Shown here piece by piece: positions 1 through 8,373 of a stretch of 64,000 nucleotides of DNA; positions within the stretch are counted from its first letter, which is position 1, and each line of letters opens with the position of its first letter. Under the pieces are notes generated by a model that worked only from the letters and a program-made list of their open reading frames with translations, ran no database searches and was not told the origin of the DNA. Location: assembly GCF_900111775.1 (NCBI RefSeq), contig NZ_FOJJ01000005.1, positions 20,813 through 84,812 on the forward strand, read 5' to 3'. The stretch is from Desulfuromonas acetexigens. Lineage in GTDB: Bacteria; Desulfobacterota; Desulfuromonadia; Desulfuromonadales; Trichloromonadaceae. A program made the translations under genes and the position numbers.

Positions 1-1235
1 CCGTCGTAGAAGGGCCCGGTTGAGCGCAGCACCCCTTGCAGTTCCAGGTAGGTGAAGACGGTGGCGATCACCAGCGGGCGGATGTCGAACTCCCCTGAGA
101 GATCGTAAAGGGAGACATCGAAAACCTCGCCCTGGCGCAGCAGCTGTTCCACCAATTGCCGCAGGGCCTCGGGGGTGGGGGTATCGCCGTAGCTGAAATT
201 GGCCAGCACGGTCAAGTCATCGGCGCAGGCCAGAATCTCGCAGCGGGAGTCGCGACCGTCGCGGCCGGCGCGGCCGATCTCCTGCATGTAGTTTTCCAGG
301 GTCTTGGGGAGGTTGTAGTGGTAGACGGCGCGAATATCGGCCTTGTCGATCCCCATGCCGAAGGCGATGGTCGCTACCACCACCTGCAGGGTTCCAGCCA
401 TGAAGGCGTCCTGCACCGCCCCGCGCACCTCGTTCTGCATCCCAGCGTGGTAGGCCTTGGCGGCGATCCCCTCCGCCTCCAGAAACTTCGCCACCGCTTC
501 GGCGGTGCGCTGCAAGGTGACGTAGACGATGGTCGCCCCGCCCCCCTGTTCGCGCAGCCGTTGCAGCAGCAGGGCGCGGCGCTGCGGGGCCGGGCAAGGG
601 GTCACGCTGAGATGCAGGTTGGGGCGGTGAAAAGAGGTACGGATTTCGTCGCCGTCGGCGATGGCGAAGGCGCGGCGAATGTCGGCAGCCACCCCAGGGG
701 TGGCGGTGGCGGTCAGAGCCAGCACCCGACCGACGCCGATCTCCTGGGCGAGGCGGGCGATCTTCATATATTCGGGGCGAAAGTTGTGCCCCCATTCGGA
801 AATGCAGTGGGCCTCGTCGATGGCCAGCAGGTCGATGGTGCTGCCGCGCAGGCGGTGCAGAAAGCGCTCGTTGGCCAACCGCTCCGGGGCGATGTAGAGC
901 AGCTTCAGGCTGCCGGCTTCGAGCTGGCGGTAGATCGATTGCACCTCGGCCGCGCTGATACTTGAGTCAAGGCGGGCGGCGGCGATGCCGCGAGCCTGCA
1001 GGGCGTCGACCTGATCCTTCATCAAGGCGATCAACGGCGAAATGACTAGGGTCAACCCGTCGAGGAGTAGGGCCGGCAGTTGGTAGCACAGACTCTTGCC
1101 GCCGCCGGTGGGAAAGATCGCCAGGGCCGAGCGCCCGGCCAGCAGGCAGTCGATGACCGCCTCCTGCCCGGGGCGAAAGGTGGAAAAACCGAAGTTCTGT
1201 TGCAGGCAGTGGTGAAGCGATGGTTCGGCGGGCAT
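1..1235 (-). CDS. recQ: ATP-dependent DNA helicase RecQ, N-terminal part (runs off the window)
   Basis: The minus-strand frame from the ATG at 1235 stays open to base 1, giving 411 codons of a superfamily 2 helicase; the C-terminus (rest of the zinc-binding/RQC part and any HRDC domain) lies outside the window. Visible motifs in order: FRPGQEAVI near residue 20, the Walker A stretch [14 protein letters not shown], the DEAH box inside [19 protein letters not shown] (the RecQ aromatic-rich loop), ALTATATP (motif III), and the motif VI region [14 protein letters not shown]. These are diagnostic of RecQ, a 3'-5' helicase in recombination and replication-fork repair. A GGAAGG stretch just upstream of the ATG is a plausible ribosome site. 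It stands first in a minus-strand series of otherwise unrelated genes. Confidence 0.95.
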   Translation of the reverse strand, partial: MPAEPSLHHCLQQNFGFSTFRPGQEAVIDCLLAGRSALAIFPTGGGKSLCYQLPALLLDGLTLVISPLIALMKDQVDALQARGIAAARLDSSISAAEVQSIYRQLEAGSLKLLYIAPERLANERFLHRLRGSTIDLLAIDEAHCISEWGHNFRPEYMKIARLAQEIGVGRVLALTATATPGVAADIRRAFAIADGDEIRTSFHRPNLHLSVTPCPAPQRRALLLQRLREQGGGATIVYVTLQRTAEAVAKFLEAEGIAAKAYHAGMQNEVRGAVQDAFMAGTLQVVVATIAFGMGIDKADIRAVYHYNLPKTLENYMQEIGRAGRDGRDSRCEILACADDLTVLANFSYGDTPTPEALRQLVEQLLRQGEVFDVSLYDLSGEFDIRPLVIATVFTYLELQGVLRSTGPFYD

Positions 1236-1297
1236 GGGAACCTTCCTTAACTCGACAGACGTTTCCAGATCAGTCGCAAGCCCTTCGCTGGGATGGA

Positions 1298-1732
1298 TCA
1301 GACCGTTTGCCAATAATCCTGCCAGTTCCGTCTCGCCGCCTTCCGACTGAAAGCTTCGGGCACCCGGCAGAGACAACCCTGGGGTTGAGCAAGGGTCGCT
1401 ATCAACGGGATCAGTGCCAGGCACTGGCAAGGCCGCTCGGCGACCGAGAAGCCACAACCGTCGGAGCCTTGAAACGCGCAGCCAGTGGCCAACGACCGGG
1501 GGGCGGGAACCGGCACCCCCGAGTTCTCCCAGAGCACCAACCCCAATTCAGGCAGACGACCGCGCAGTTGATCCAGCGTCAACCGTTGCGCGGCAAAAAA
1601 AAGCGCAAAAAACCGCCCTGGGTCGACCCAGATACCGGGACTGCCCTGGCAGCAACGCCCGGCGCATTCCTGGCAGAGGGGCAGATCCAGGGATATCCTT
1701 TCCTCTAACAACAACAGCGGCTGTTTGCTCAA
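1298..1732 (-). CDS. YkgJ-like cysteine-cluster (putative Fe/Zn-binding) protein
   Basis: A 144-residue cytosolic protein with the Cys signature of the YkgJ/zinc- or iron-chelating family: CQECAGRCC near residues 21-29, followed by [12 protein letters not shown] and a C-terminal PCQC and GCLC. The N-terminal CxxCxxxCC and the later Cys pairs are what define the family; its biochemical role is not established. The start is a TTG at 1732 preceded by a G-rich GGGGG stretch; no ATG lies nearby in frame. It is 33 bp downstream of the DUF6172 gene on the same strand, so co-transcription is plausible. Function beyond metal-cluster binding is not claimed. Confidence 0.75.
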   Translation of the reverse strand: MSKQPLLLLEERISLDLPLCQECAGRCCQGSPGIWVDPGRFFALFFAAQRLTLDQLRGRLPELGLVLWENSGVPVPAPRSLATGCAFQGSDGCGFSVAERPCQCLALIPLIATLAQPQGCLCRVPEAFSRKAARRNWQDYWQTV

Positions 1733-1765
1733 AGATCCCCCACCAGCGGCCCAAGGCCCCGTTTC

Positions 1766-2113
1766 CTACTCGTCTCGCTCTTGGTCCTGACCGGCTGAAT
1801 CCTCTTCCTCGATGACCTGCCCGTCCTTTGGTTTCTTGCTGCGATGACCGGGCTTGGCCAGAACTTCAAGATAAAAAGAGGGGAGTTCTTTGGCTTCGGC
1901 CTCGGAAATGGACTTGTTGATGGCGGAGATGTGAATCACCTCGGCACTGGCTTCATTGGCGCCAAAGCGGCAATCAAAATCCCAGAAATCGACTCCCGGG
2001 GGGAGGGGTTTTCTCCGCTCTCGTTGGATGTATTTTTTGACTTCATGCTTGATGGCTTCGACCAGACGAGGAACCTTGATCTTCGGGTGGCTCATTTGAA
2101 AGGTTTTTTTCAT
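1766..2113 (-). CDS. DUF6172 family protein
   Basis: A 115-residue soluble protein beginning MKKTFQMSHPKIKVPRL. The body contains the basic stretch VKKYIQRERRKPLP and the segment GVDFWDFDCRFG, which I recognise from the small DUF6172 family (members typically start MKKTFxLxHPKIKxxR). The reading frame is open further upstream to 2197, but that extension overlaps the preceding VWA gene, whereas the ATG at 2113 has AGGAAG about 7 bases upstream and matches family starts; I therefore use 2113. The C-terminus is acidic and low-complexity. Function unknown. Confidence 0.75.
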   Translation of the reverse strand: MKKTFQMSHPKIKVPRLVEAIKHEVKKYIQRERRKPLPPGVDFWDFDCRFGANEASAEVIHISAINKSISEAEAKELPSFYLEVLAKPGHRSKKPKDGQVIEEEDSAGQDQERDE

Positions 2114-2166
2114 AGGGCTTCCTGTAAGTGCGAAGAGCGTGAATAAAAAGAATTCTGGAGCGGGAA

Positions 2167-3363
2167 TCAGACATCGAGCCGCAGCTCGACGCCCCATTCC
2201 ACCGGTTTTTCACCCTCGCGGGTCAGCACCCAGAGGGTCGGATAGTCCATCTGTTCCGGCGCCGGGCCGATGCCATCGGTGAGGTAAATGACCGCCGCCG
2301 GGCGCGGCTGCATGGTGCGGGCGTAGTCGAAGACCGGACGCAGGTCGGTGAAGCCCCCGCCCTCGAAGACTTCCACCACTTCGGGCGCCCCGCGAAAGCT
2401 GTCAATGCGCTGGATACGGCTGCCGGCATAGAGGACGGTCAGACGGCTTTCCCGCCCCCGGGCGATCTGGACCAGTTCCCGGGCAAAGGTTTCGCGCATA
2501 TCCTTCTGATTGGTCGAGTCGCTGACATCGACACCGATGAGCAGATTCAGCCGTTGCCGCTTGCGGATGCCCGGGGTCTCGTGGACGAAACGCCGGTGCT
2601 CGCGCTTCCAGGTAGAGCGGCGTCCGACCCGGCCGGCGGCGGCGACGAACTGGCGCAGCACCTCTTTCCAGGGGATTGGCGACGGCGCCAGCAGCCCCTC
2701 GACCAGCGGGCGCAGATCGCCCGGCACTTCGCCGCCGCTCTTGCGATAGGCTTCCCGGGTCAGACTGCGGACCATTTCCTCGGCCAGCGCCTCGGGAGTG
2801 CTGTCCGCCTCGGCCCAGATCTCGTGATCGTCGATGGTGGACAGCTCCGCCGCAGTTTCAGGCAAAGGCGCGTCCTCCCCCTCGCCGCTCCCCTGGCCGG
2901 CGTCGACGGAGGCATCCCCCAGTCCCTGTCCTTCGAGGTTCCCGGGATCGAAGCGCCGGGTGAGCAATCGATAGTATTCCTCCGCCGCCAGGCCTTCTTC
3001 GAGCTTGAGCTTCCAGGGAAAAGCGGCCTGGAGGGGCAGATCCTCGATGGTCGGATTGATGGCGAGATCGCAGGCGATGTCCCAGTCGTAAAGGTGGCGC
3101 CCCTTGCGCCGCGCCATATGCAGATGGAGGACATGCTTGATCAGGTGTTCGAGCAGCGCCCGCTGTTCCTCCGGGGAGAAATCGGCCAGCCGCGCCGGAT
3201 TGACGCAGAGCACCGGCGTGCCGTTGGCGATCGTCACCCCCAACGCGGTGCCGTCGGCCGTCTCGCGCCGGCGAAAGCCGATGAGAAAATGGCCGTAAAA
3301 AGGATGGCTCTTGAGCAGCCGCACCAGGGCATTTTCCAGGCCCCGCAACCCTTCACTCCTCAC
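2167..3363 (-). CDS. VWA-like (DUF2201-type) metallopeptidase-domain protein, partner of the adjacent MoxR ATPase
   Basis: A 398-residue protein. Residues 15-120 resemble the putative metallopeptidase half of DUF2201 proteins (ALLEHLIKHVLHLHMAR with HxxxH-type histidines, then DWDIACDLAINPTIE). An acidic linker follows (about 150-195), and the C-terminal part from about residue 275 is a von Willebrand A-like domain with the MIDAS-type start LLIGVDVSDSTNQ and later GGGFTDLRPVF. Such proteins are encoded next to MoxR AAA+ ATPases and are thought to act as a chaperone pair that remodels or loads metal into protein targets. The start is a GTG at 3361-3363 lying inside the heptamer repeat; an in-frame TGA six bases upstream of that GTG excludes a longer form. 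Confidence 0.8.
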   Translation of the reverse strand: MRSEGLRGLENALVRLLKSHPFYGHFLIGFRRRETADGTALGVTIANGTPVLCVNPARLADFSPEEQRALLEHLIKHVLHLHMARRKGRHLYDWDIACDLAINPTIEDLPLQAAFPWKLKLEEGLAAEEYYRLLTRRFDPGNLEGQGLGDASVDAGQGSGEGEDAPLPETAAELSTIDDHEIWAEADSTPEALAEEMVRSLTREAYRKSGGEVPGDLRPLVEGLLAPSPIPWKEVLRQFVAAAGRVGRRSTWKREHRRFVHETPGIRKRQRLNLLIGVDVSDSTNQKDMRETFARELVQIARGRESRLTVLYAGSRIQRIDSFRGAPEVVEVFEGGGFTDLRPVFDYARTMQPRPAAVIYLTDGIGPAPEQMDYPTLWVLTREGEKPVEWGVELRLDV

Positions 3364-3430
3364 TCCTCACTCCTCACTCCTCACTCCTCACTCCTCACTC
3401 CTCACTCCTCACTCCTCACTCCTCACTCCT
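3354..3430. repeat. Perfect heptamer tandem repeat, 11 copies of CACTCCT (AGGAGTG on the minus strand)
   Basis: Bases 3354-3430 are eleven uninterrupted copies of a 7-base unit. They fill the whole gap between the AAA+ gene (stop at 3438) and the VWA gene. Read on the coding (minus) strand each unit is AGGAGTG, so each carries a Shine-Dalgarno core and a GTG; the AGGAG of one unit sits about 6 bases upstream of the GTG of the next. Because the unit is not a multiple of three and contains TGA in one phase, only the second-to-last GTG (3361-3363) opens the VWA frame; the others run into TGA within a few codons or lie in another frame. Confidence 0.97.
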
Positions 3431-3437
3431 CACGCGC

Positions 3438-4499
3438 TCAAGAGGCTTCCCGGCTGATTTCGCTGATGGCGTCGAGAATGACCGCATCGTATTTGTCCTG
3501 CACCAGCACAGCGGCCACCGGTGGGTTTTTGACCAGGGACTTGACCAGGGCGAAACGCATGTCGCGGGGAAGGATAGCGATATAGGCGACCAGATTCTCC
3601 TCCTGACTCGACGAAAGCCCCGGCTCGACTTCGAGACTGGTGATGAGATCGTTCATCGTCACCGCCTGGGCATCGTCCCGCTGTTTCCGAACGCGCGGAG
3701 CGACCTCCTGCCAGTGATCCAACACCTCCCGGGCGAGCACCGGGCGGGCCTGCTGATCGGCGCACCAGCGCAGAAACATGATCGCCGCCTCTTTCCCGAC
3801 GATCCCGGCGTAGACTTCCATCTCCAGTTCGGCGGGGAAACGACAGCTCTGGCGCAGGGTACTTACCATCTCCCAGGCCCGCTCCGTCGGCTCCATCTGC
3901 ATATCCAACGAGCTGCCCTGTTTGGCCAGCAGTTGGGGATGGCCGGCGAGAAACTGCTGCACGCCGCTGTCCAGCTCCCGGGACTTGGCGTAGCGGGCCC
4001 AGCAAGCGTAATCGGTTTCCACGTAGAGCATAACCATGCGGTCGAGCAGAGCGCGGTCGAGGGTCGCCACCTGATAGGTACCGTCGGGGGGATTGATCGA
4101 CACCACCACCTTGTGCTTGGGATCGAGCTGGTGGGTGTGGAGGGCGCGACACTGCCCTTCCGAGGGGGGCTCGACGAACTGGAAAATCGCCTGCAAGGTA
4201 TCCTCCTGCTGGGCGCGGTTGAGCTCGTCGCAATGGATGACGGTCTCGGGAGCCTCGGAAGTTGGCCACCAGCTGGGGCGGGACCAGTGCATCACCTCTG
4301 CCTGCCGGTAGGGGATGCCGACCAGATCGCCGACCTCCATCTGACCGAGGCGCAGCGAGGTATAGCGGCGGCCGATTTCCCGGCAGACCTGAATGATCCC
4401 CGCCGTCTTCCCCACCCCGCGATGGCCGACGACGCAGGGGGTGAGGCTGGTTTTGACGAGGATTTCCTTGAGCACGATTTTCATCTGTTCGACGTTCAT
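3438..4499 (-). CDS. MoxR-type AAA+ ATPase
   Basis: A 353-residue AAA+ protein. Walker A is GHRGVGKT (about residues 25-32), Walker B is VIHCDELNRA (about 88-97), followed by the sensor 1 region VVVSINPPDG and an arginine-finger type LDRALLDRM segment. This arrangement and its pairing with a VWA protein are typical of MoxR-family ATPases, which power remodelling or metal insertion of client proteins. The ATG at 4499 is preceded by AGGTGA. The downstream VWA gene is separated only by the heptamer array, so the two are almost certainly co-transcribed. The client is unknown; no obvious target gene stands next to the pair. Confidence 0.85.
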   Translation of the reverse strand: MNVEQMKIVLKEILVKTSLTPCVVGHRGVGKTAGIIQVCREIGRRYTSLRLGQMEVGDLVGIPYRQAEVMHWSRPSWWPTSEAPETVIHCDELNRAQQEDTLQAIFQFVEPPSEGQCRALHTHQLDPKHKVVVSINPPDGTYQVATLDRALLDRMVMLYVETDYACWARYAKSRELDSGVQQFLAGHPQLLAKQGSSLDMQMEPTERAWEMVSTLRQSCRFPAELEMEVYAGIVGKEAAIMFLRWCADQQARPVLAREVLDHWQEVAPRVRKQRDDAQAVTMNDLITSLEVEPGLSSSQEENLVAYIAILPRDMRFALVKSLVKNPPVAAVLVQDKYDAVILDAISEISREAS

Positions 4500-4583
4500 G
4501 ATTCACCTTTGTCCAGGGGATCGGCAATCGGCCGAGCATAGCGCGAAAGGACCGGCCAAGTCCATCCTTGAAGGACTCACGCA

Positions 4584-4615
4584 AAACGGGGAAGACCGCG
4601 CGGCCTTCCCCGTTT
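4584..4615 (-). terminator. Hairpin terminator downstream of tpx
   Basis: An 11-base perfect stem (4584-4594 with 4605-4615, arms AAACGGGGAAG / CTTCCCCGTTT) with a 10-base loop lies 25 bp past the tpx stop. On the minus strand it is followed by a short T run. It would end tpx transcription before the MoxR-VWA pair. Confidence 0.65.
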
Positions 4616-4640
4616 GTTCCTGAAGAAGCGCTCCGCTCGC

Positions 4641-5159
4641 CTAGAGCAGGGCGCGGGCCGCCGCCAACGCCGCAGTGTAGTCGGGCTCGGCGGTCACTTC
4701 CTTGACGATTTCCTGATAGGCGATCGTCCCCTTCTGATCAATGACCAGGACCGCCCGGGCGAGCAGCTTGAGTTCGTCGATAAGCAGGCCGTAGTTGAGG
4801 CCAAAGGACCGCTCCTGGTAATCGGAGAGGGTCTTCACCTTCTCGATCCCGGCATTGCCGCACCAACGCTTCTGGGCAAAGGGGAGATCGAGGCTGACGG
4901 TGTAAACGACGACGTTCTCGGGGAGCTTGGCCGCTTCCTCGTTGAACTTGCGGGTCATGGTATCGCACACCGGGGTATCAAGAGAAGGGACTACGGTAAT
5001 CACTCGCACCTGCCCCTGGCTGTCGGCCAGGGTCACCGGCTGCAGGCCGTTATCGACGACCTTGAATTCGGGAGCGGCGGCACCGATCTTGAGCTCGGGG
5101 CCGAGCAGGGTCATGGGGTTGCCTTTAAAGGTAATTACGCCGGTCTTTTTCTGAGTCAT
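4641..5159 (-). CDS. tpx: Thiol peroxidase (Tpx, atypical 2-Cys peroxiredoxin)
   Basis: A 172-residue thioredoxin-fold peroxidase, the usual Tpx length. The peroxidatic cysteine lies in PSLDTPVCDT (about residue 60) and the resolving cysteine in RWCGNAG (about residue 95), the spacing expected for Tpx, which reduces hydrogen peroxide and alkyl peroxides using thioredoxin. The N-terminal ITFKGNPMTLLG is also typical. The start at 5159 has a strong AGGAGG site 7 bases upstream. It has its own promoter (5199-5227) and its own terminator, so it is a single-gene unit. Confidence 0.96.
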   Translation of the reverse strand: MTQKKTGVITFKGNPMTLLGPELKIGAAAPEFKVVDNGLQPVTLADSQGQVRVITVVPSLDTPVCDTMTRKFNEEAAKLPENVVVYTVSLDLPFAQKRWCGNAGIEKVKTLSDYQERSFGLNYGLLIDELKLLARAVLVIDQKGTIAYQEIVKEVTAEPDYTAALAAARALL

Positions 5160-5198
5160 GTCAATTCCTCCTGGGATAATTATGATCTTTTTTGTCTT

Positions 5199-5227
5199 CT
5201 TTTACCGTCCTTTGCCCAATTTGTCAA
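5199..5227 (-). promoter_or_regulatory. Sigma-70-type promoter of tpx
   Basis: On the minus strand TTGACA (5222-5227) is followed after 17 bases by TAAAAG (5199-5204), about 40 bases upstream of the tpx ATG. A second TTGACG lies just upstream of the -35. The -35 is perfect, the -10 is weaker. Confidence 0.55.
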
Positions 5228-5247
5228 CCGTCAACCCGGAAAATAAT

Positions 5248-6981
5248 TCATTTTTCCCGGCAGACCCCGCAATCCACACAGCCATCAAAGCAGCGCCGGG
5301 AGCGCGCATGGGTTAGGGCCGCCTGGTATTCGCGGTAGAGAAAATCCCGACGCACGCCGCTCTCGATGATCTCCCAGGGGAAGACTTCATCAGCGCCGCG
5401 CTCGCGACTGACGTAGAAATCGGGATCGAGCCCTTGCTGACGGCAGGCGGCCTTGAGATTCTGCCCCGCGGCAAGCAAAGGAAGCAGACGCCCGACCCGA
5501 CGGTCGCCGCGCGCAAGGAGCGCCTGCAACGCCGCGCTGCGGGCCGATTCGAAAATGATGTCCGTATTGGCCATGCGCCCCACCGCCGCGCGCAGTCTCT
5601 GAAAAATCCCCTTGAGCCGCTTTTCGGGAGCCATCCCCGCCCATTGAAAGGGGGTAAAGGGTTTGGGGATGAAGGGATTGACCGAGATCGTCAGGGTGCC
5701 GAGACGCCCCTGCTTTTTTCCTTCCTCAACCCAGATGCCGCGAATCTCCGCGAGCAGATCGAGCATTTCGTCGATATCCCCGTCCGTCTCGCCGGGCAAT
5801 CCGACCAGGAAATAGAGCTTGAGGTTGAGGATCCCCCCCGCGCCGAGCAGCCGGACGGCAGCGAGAATCTGCTCGCGGGTCAGACCCTTGTTGATGGTAT
5901 CGCGCATGCGCTGGCTTCCCGCCTCGGGCGCCAGTGCCAGGGTGCGGTGGCCGGAGGTCTTGAGCGCCGCGACCTCCTCGGGCGTCAGGGAATCGATGCG
6001 CAGGCTTGCCACCGAGACCTTGCCCCCCCGATCGAGAATCGCCTGATCGAGTTCGGCGATGCGCGAGTAGTCGGAGACCGCCGCACCGACCAGCCCGACC
6101 TTCTCCCGTTCACAAAGACCAAGATCGACCTGCGCCAGCAGCACATCGAGAGAACGCTCCCGGGGGGGCAGGTAGATGTAACCGGCGGCGCAGAAGCGGC
6201 ACCCTCGACCGCAGCCCCGGGAAATCTCGGTCAGGGCCATGTCGGAGAATTCCGTCGCCTCGGTCAGGACGAAGGAGCGGCTGGCACTGCGATCCAGATC
6301 CCGCACCCATTGGCGCGCCACCCGCGCAGGGACCACCGGCTGCCGGAGCCAACCCTGGAGCGTGCCGTCTGCGGCCCATTCGCATTCGTACAGGGAAGGG
6401 ACGTAAATACCGGGAGTGCCGGCCAAACGGTCCAGCAACTCAGGACGCGTCAGCTCGCTCCCGGCTTTGAGCGTCGCGACCAACTCCGGCAGCATTACTT
6501 CCCCCTCGCCGACGGCGAAAAAATCCATGATCTCCGCCAGGGGTTCGGGATTGAGAAAGGCGCAGACCCCGCCGGCCAGGAGCAGCGGGTAGGAGTCGCC
6601 CCGATCAGCGCGCCACAGGGGGAGCCGGGCCAGTTCAAAAATAATCGGCAGGTTCAGATAGTCGTTTTCGAAGGAGATGGAAAAGGCGATGAGGTCGAAA
6701 TCGGTGAGAGGATGTCCCGATTCGAGGGAAAAGAGGGGATAGCCGGTCTTGCGATGTTCCGCCAGGGCTTCGGCGTCGGGCAGGAAGAAACGCTCGCAGA
6801 GCACATCCTCCCGCTGGTTGAGCAGATGATAGACGGTGAGAAAACCGAGGTTGCTCATCCCCTGATGATAGGTGTTGGGAAAAACCAGGGCGACGGTCAG
6901 CCGCCCCCCCCAGGGTTTGACCTGGCTCCCCGATTCCCCGGCCAGCAGCTTCCGGGCCTGGTCGATCAGCTTACGGGACAT
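5248..6981 (-). CDS. B12-binding-domain/radical SAM protein (TIGR03960 type)
   Basis: A protein of 577 residues from the ATG at 6981 (580 if the GTG at 6990 is used; GGAG three bases before the ATG favours 6981). The N-terminal third resembles a degenerate cobalamin-binding fold (VALVFPNTYHQGMSNLGF), and the centre carries the radical SAM cluster SRGCGRGCRFCAAGYIY (CxxxCxxC; the first cysteine precedes as CGRGCRFC), followed by GLPGETDGDI of the SAM barrel. The family (TIGR03960, often fused or paired with a TIGR03936 partner) is conserved in clostridia and deltaproteobacteria; its reaction is unknown. The extreme C-terminus adds CFDGCVDCGVC, a likely extra cluster. It is the last gene after ftsZ, beyond a strong hairpin. 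Confidence 0.85.
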   Translation of the reverse strand: MSRKLIDQARKLLAGESGSQVKPWGGRLTVALVFPNTYHQGMSNLGFLTVYHLLNQREDVLCERFFLPDAEALAEHRKTGYPLFSLESGHPLTDFDLIAFSISFENDYLNLPIIFELARLPLWRADRGDSYPLLLAGGVCAFLNPEPLAEIMDFFAVGEGEVMLPELVATLKAGSELTRPELLDRLAGTPGIYVPSLYECEWAADGTLQGWLRQPVVPARVARQWVRDLDRSASRSFVLTEATEFSDMALTEISRGCGRGCRFCAAGYIYLPPRERSLDVLLAQVDLGLCEREKVGLVGAAVSDYSRIAELDQAILDRGGKVSVASLRIDSLTPEEVAALKTSGHRTLALAPEAGSQRMRDTINKGLTREQILAAVRLLGAGGILNLKLYFLVGLPGETDGDIDEMLDLLAEIRGIWVEEGKKQGRLGTLTISVNPFIPKPFTPFQWAGMAPEKRLKGIFQRLRAAVGRMANTDIIFESARSAALQALLARGDRRVGRLLPLLAAGQNLKAACRQQGLDPDFYVSRERGADEVFPWEIIESGVRRDFLYREYQAALTHARSRRCFDGCVDCGVCREK

Positions 6982-7019
6982 GGGCTCCACGATCCGGCAT
7001 TCGGCCGTCTGAAATAGAG

Positions 7020-7046
7020 ACGGGGACCGCGCTCCGCGGCCCCCGT
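7020..7046. other. GC-rich hairpin downstream of ftsZ
   Basis: Arms 7020-7031 and 7035-7046 pair with one mismatch around a CTC loop. It lies in the 154-bp gap after ftsZ. There is no T run on the minus strand, so it may be a pause, processing or Rho-linked site rather than a classical terminator. Confidence 0.45.
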
Positions 7047-7135
7047 GTCGAGTGAATCATCTGTTGCTTTCATTCCGCCGGCCAGCCGGCATCGTACCAA
7101 GCCAGGCACCGAAACAAGCCCTCGGGCCGCGCGGA

Positions 7136-8284
7136 TCAGTCGACCCGGCGGCGGAGGAAGGTCGGGATGTCATATTCCTGCTCTTCGCTCATCGGAGCGC
7201 GCATCACGCCTCGGGCCGGCTCGCGGGGAGCCCGGTCGCGCAGGAAGGTCGGAACGTCGTGCTCGTTCTTGCCCGGGGGAACAATCGTACGCCCCATGAA
7301 ATCGCCCGGCTTGCGCGCCTTGTCGAAGGAGGCGCCGAAACCGGTGGCGATGGCGGTAATCTTCAGCCGGTCGCCGAGATCCTCGTCGATGACCAGACCG
7401 ACGATGATGTTGGCGTCTTCATGGACCTTTTCATGGATGATGCGGGAGGCTTCTTCGAACTCTTCCATGGTCATGTTGGAAGAGCCGGAAATGTTTACCA
7501 GCACCCCTTTGGCGCCAGAGATGTCGATATCTTCGAGAAGCGGGCTGCTGATCGCCTGATGAGCGGCCTCGGAAGCGCGCTTTTCCCCTTCGGCCATGCC
7601 GATACCCATCATCGCCATGCCGCGCTCGCTCATGATCGCCTTGACGTCGGCAAAGTCGACGTTGATCAAACCGCTGGTGGTGATCAGGTCGGAGATGCCC
7701 TGCACCGCCTGGCGCAGCACATCGTCCGAAGGCTTGAAGGCATCGAGGATGCTCATATTTTTGCCGGCCAAGCCGAGCAGACGGTCATTGGGGATGACGA
7801 TCAACGAGTCGACCACCTTCTTCAACGCCTCGACGCCATCCTCGGCTTTTTTCAGGCGCTGACGCCCTTCCCGGCTGAACGGCTTGGTCACCACGCCGAC
7901 AGTCAGGGCGCCCAGTTCCTTCGCCACCTCGGCGATGACCGGCGCGGCGCCGGTGCCGGTGCCGCCACCGAGACCGGCGGCGATGAAGACCATATCGGCC
8001 CCCTCCAGAAGCTCGGCCAGCCGCGTCCGATCCTCCAGAGCGGCTTCCCGCCCCATCTCGGGGTTGGCGCCGGCGCCGAGTCCCTTGGTCAGTTTGCCGC
8101 CGAGTTGAATCTTTATCGGCGCACGGCTGACACGCAGGGCCTGGGCATCGGTATTAGCACTATAAAATTCGACCCCGTCAATCTTTGAGGTGATCATGGT
8201 ATTGACGGCGTTGCCGCCACCACCGCCAACGCCAATCACTTTAATCCGCGCGGTCTGATCTATTTTTTCGTCAAATTCGAACAT
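7136..8284 (-). CDS. ftsZ: Cell division protein FtsZ
   Basis: A 382-residue tubulin-like GTPase that forms the Z-ring. Visible: [15 protein letters not shown] near residue 14-28, the signature [10 protein letters not shown] (about 105-115) that binds GTP, and the T7 loop [11 protein letters not shown] (about 205) needed for hydrolysis in the polymer. The C-terminal linker ends with the conserved peptide [10 protein letters not shown] that recruits FtsA and other partners; unusually, a second close copy, [10 protein letters not shown], lies about 30 residues earlier. The ATG at 8284 is preceded by GGAGGG. It is the last gene of the dcw cluster, 89 bp after ftsA. Confidence 0.98.
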   Translation of the reverse strand: MFEFDEKIDQTARIKVIGVGGGGGNAVNTMITSKIDGVEFYSANTDAQALRVSRAPIKIQLGGKLTKGLGAGANPEMGREAALEDRTRLAELLEGADMVFIAAGLGGGTGTGAAPVIAEVAKELGALTVGVVTKPFSREGRQRLKKAEDGVEALKKVVDSLIVIPNDRLLGLAGKNMSILDAFKPSDDVLRQAVQGISDLITTSGLINVDFADVKAIMSERGMAMMGIGMAEGEKRASEAAHQAISSPLLEDIDISGAKGVLVNISGSSNMTMEEFEEASRIIHEKVHEDANIIVGLVIDEDLGDRLKITAIATGFGASFDKARKPGDFMGRTIVPPGKNEHDVPTFLRDRAPREPARGVMRAPMSEEQEYDIPTFLRRRVD

Positions 8285-8373
8285 GAAACCCTCCGTTCGC
8301 TATGCTCGGGCGCCACTCTTCGCGGCGGCGTCCAATCGGTTGGCATCCTAACATATTCCGAATGTTGATTGCC

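Noticed and set aside
3354..3430. Short regular repeats considered as a CRISPR array
   Set aside because: The units are 7 bases with no spacers between them and no cas genes are nearby.
2554..3585. Long plus-strand open frame opposite the VWA gene
   Set aside because: Antisense shadow of a high-GC gene; its product is Arg/Pro/Gly-rich, runs through the heptamer array and has no family match. The same applies to long frames at 5434-7017, 12464-13771, 26948-28351, 35238-37748 and 43241-44461.
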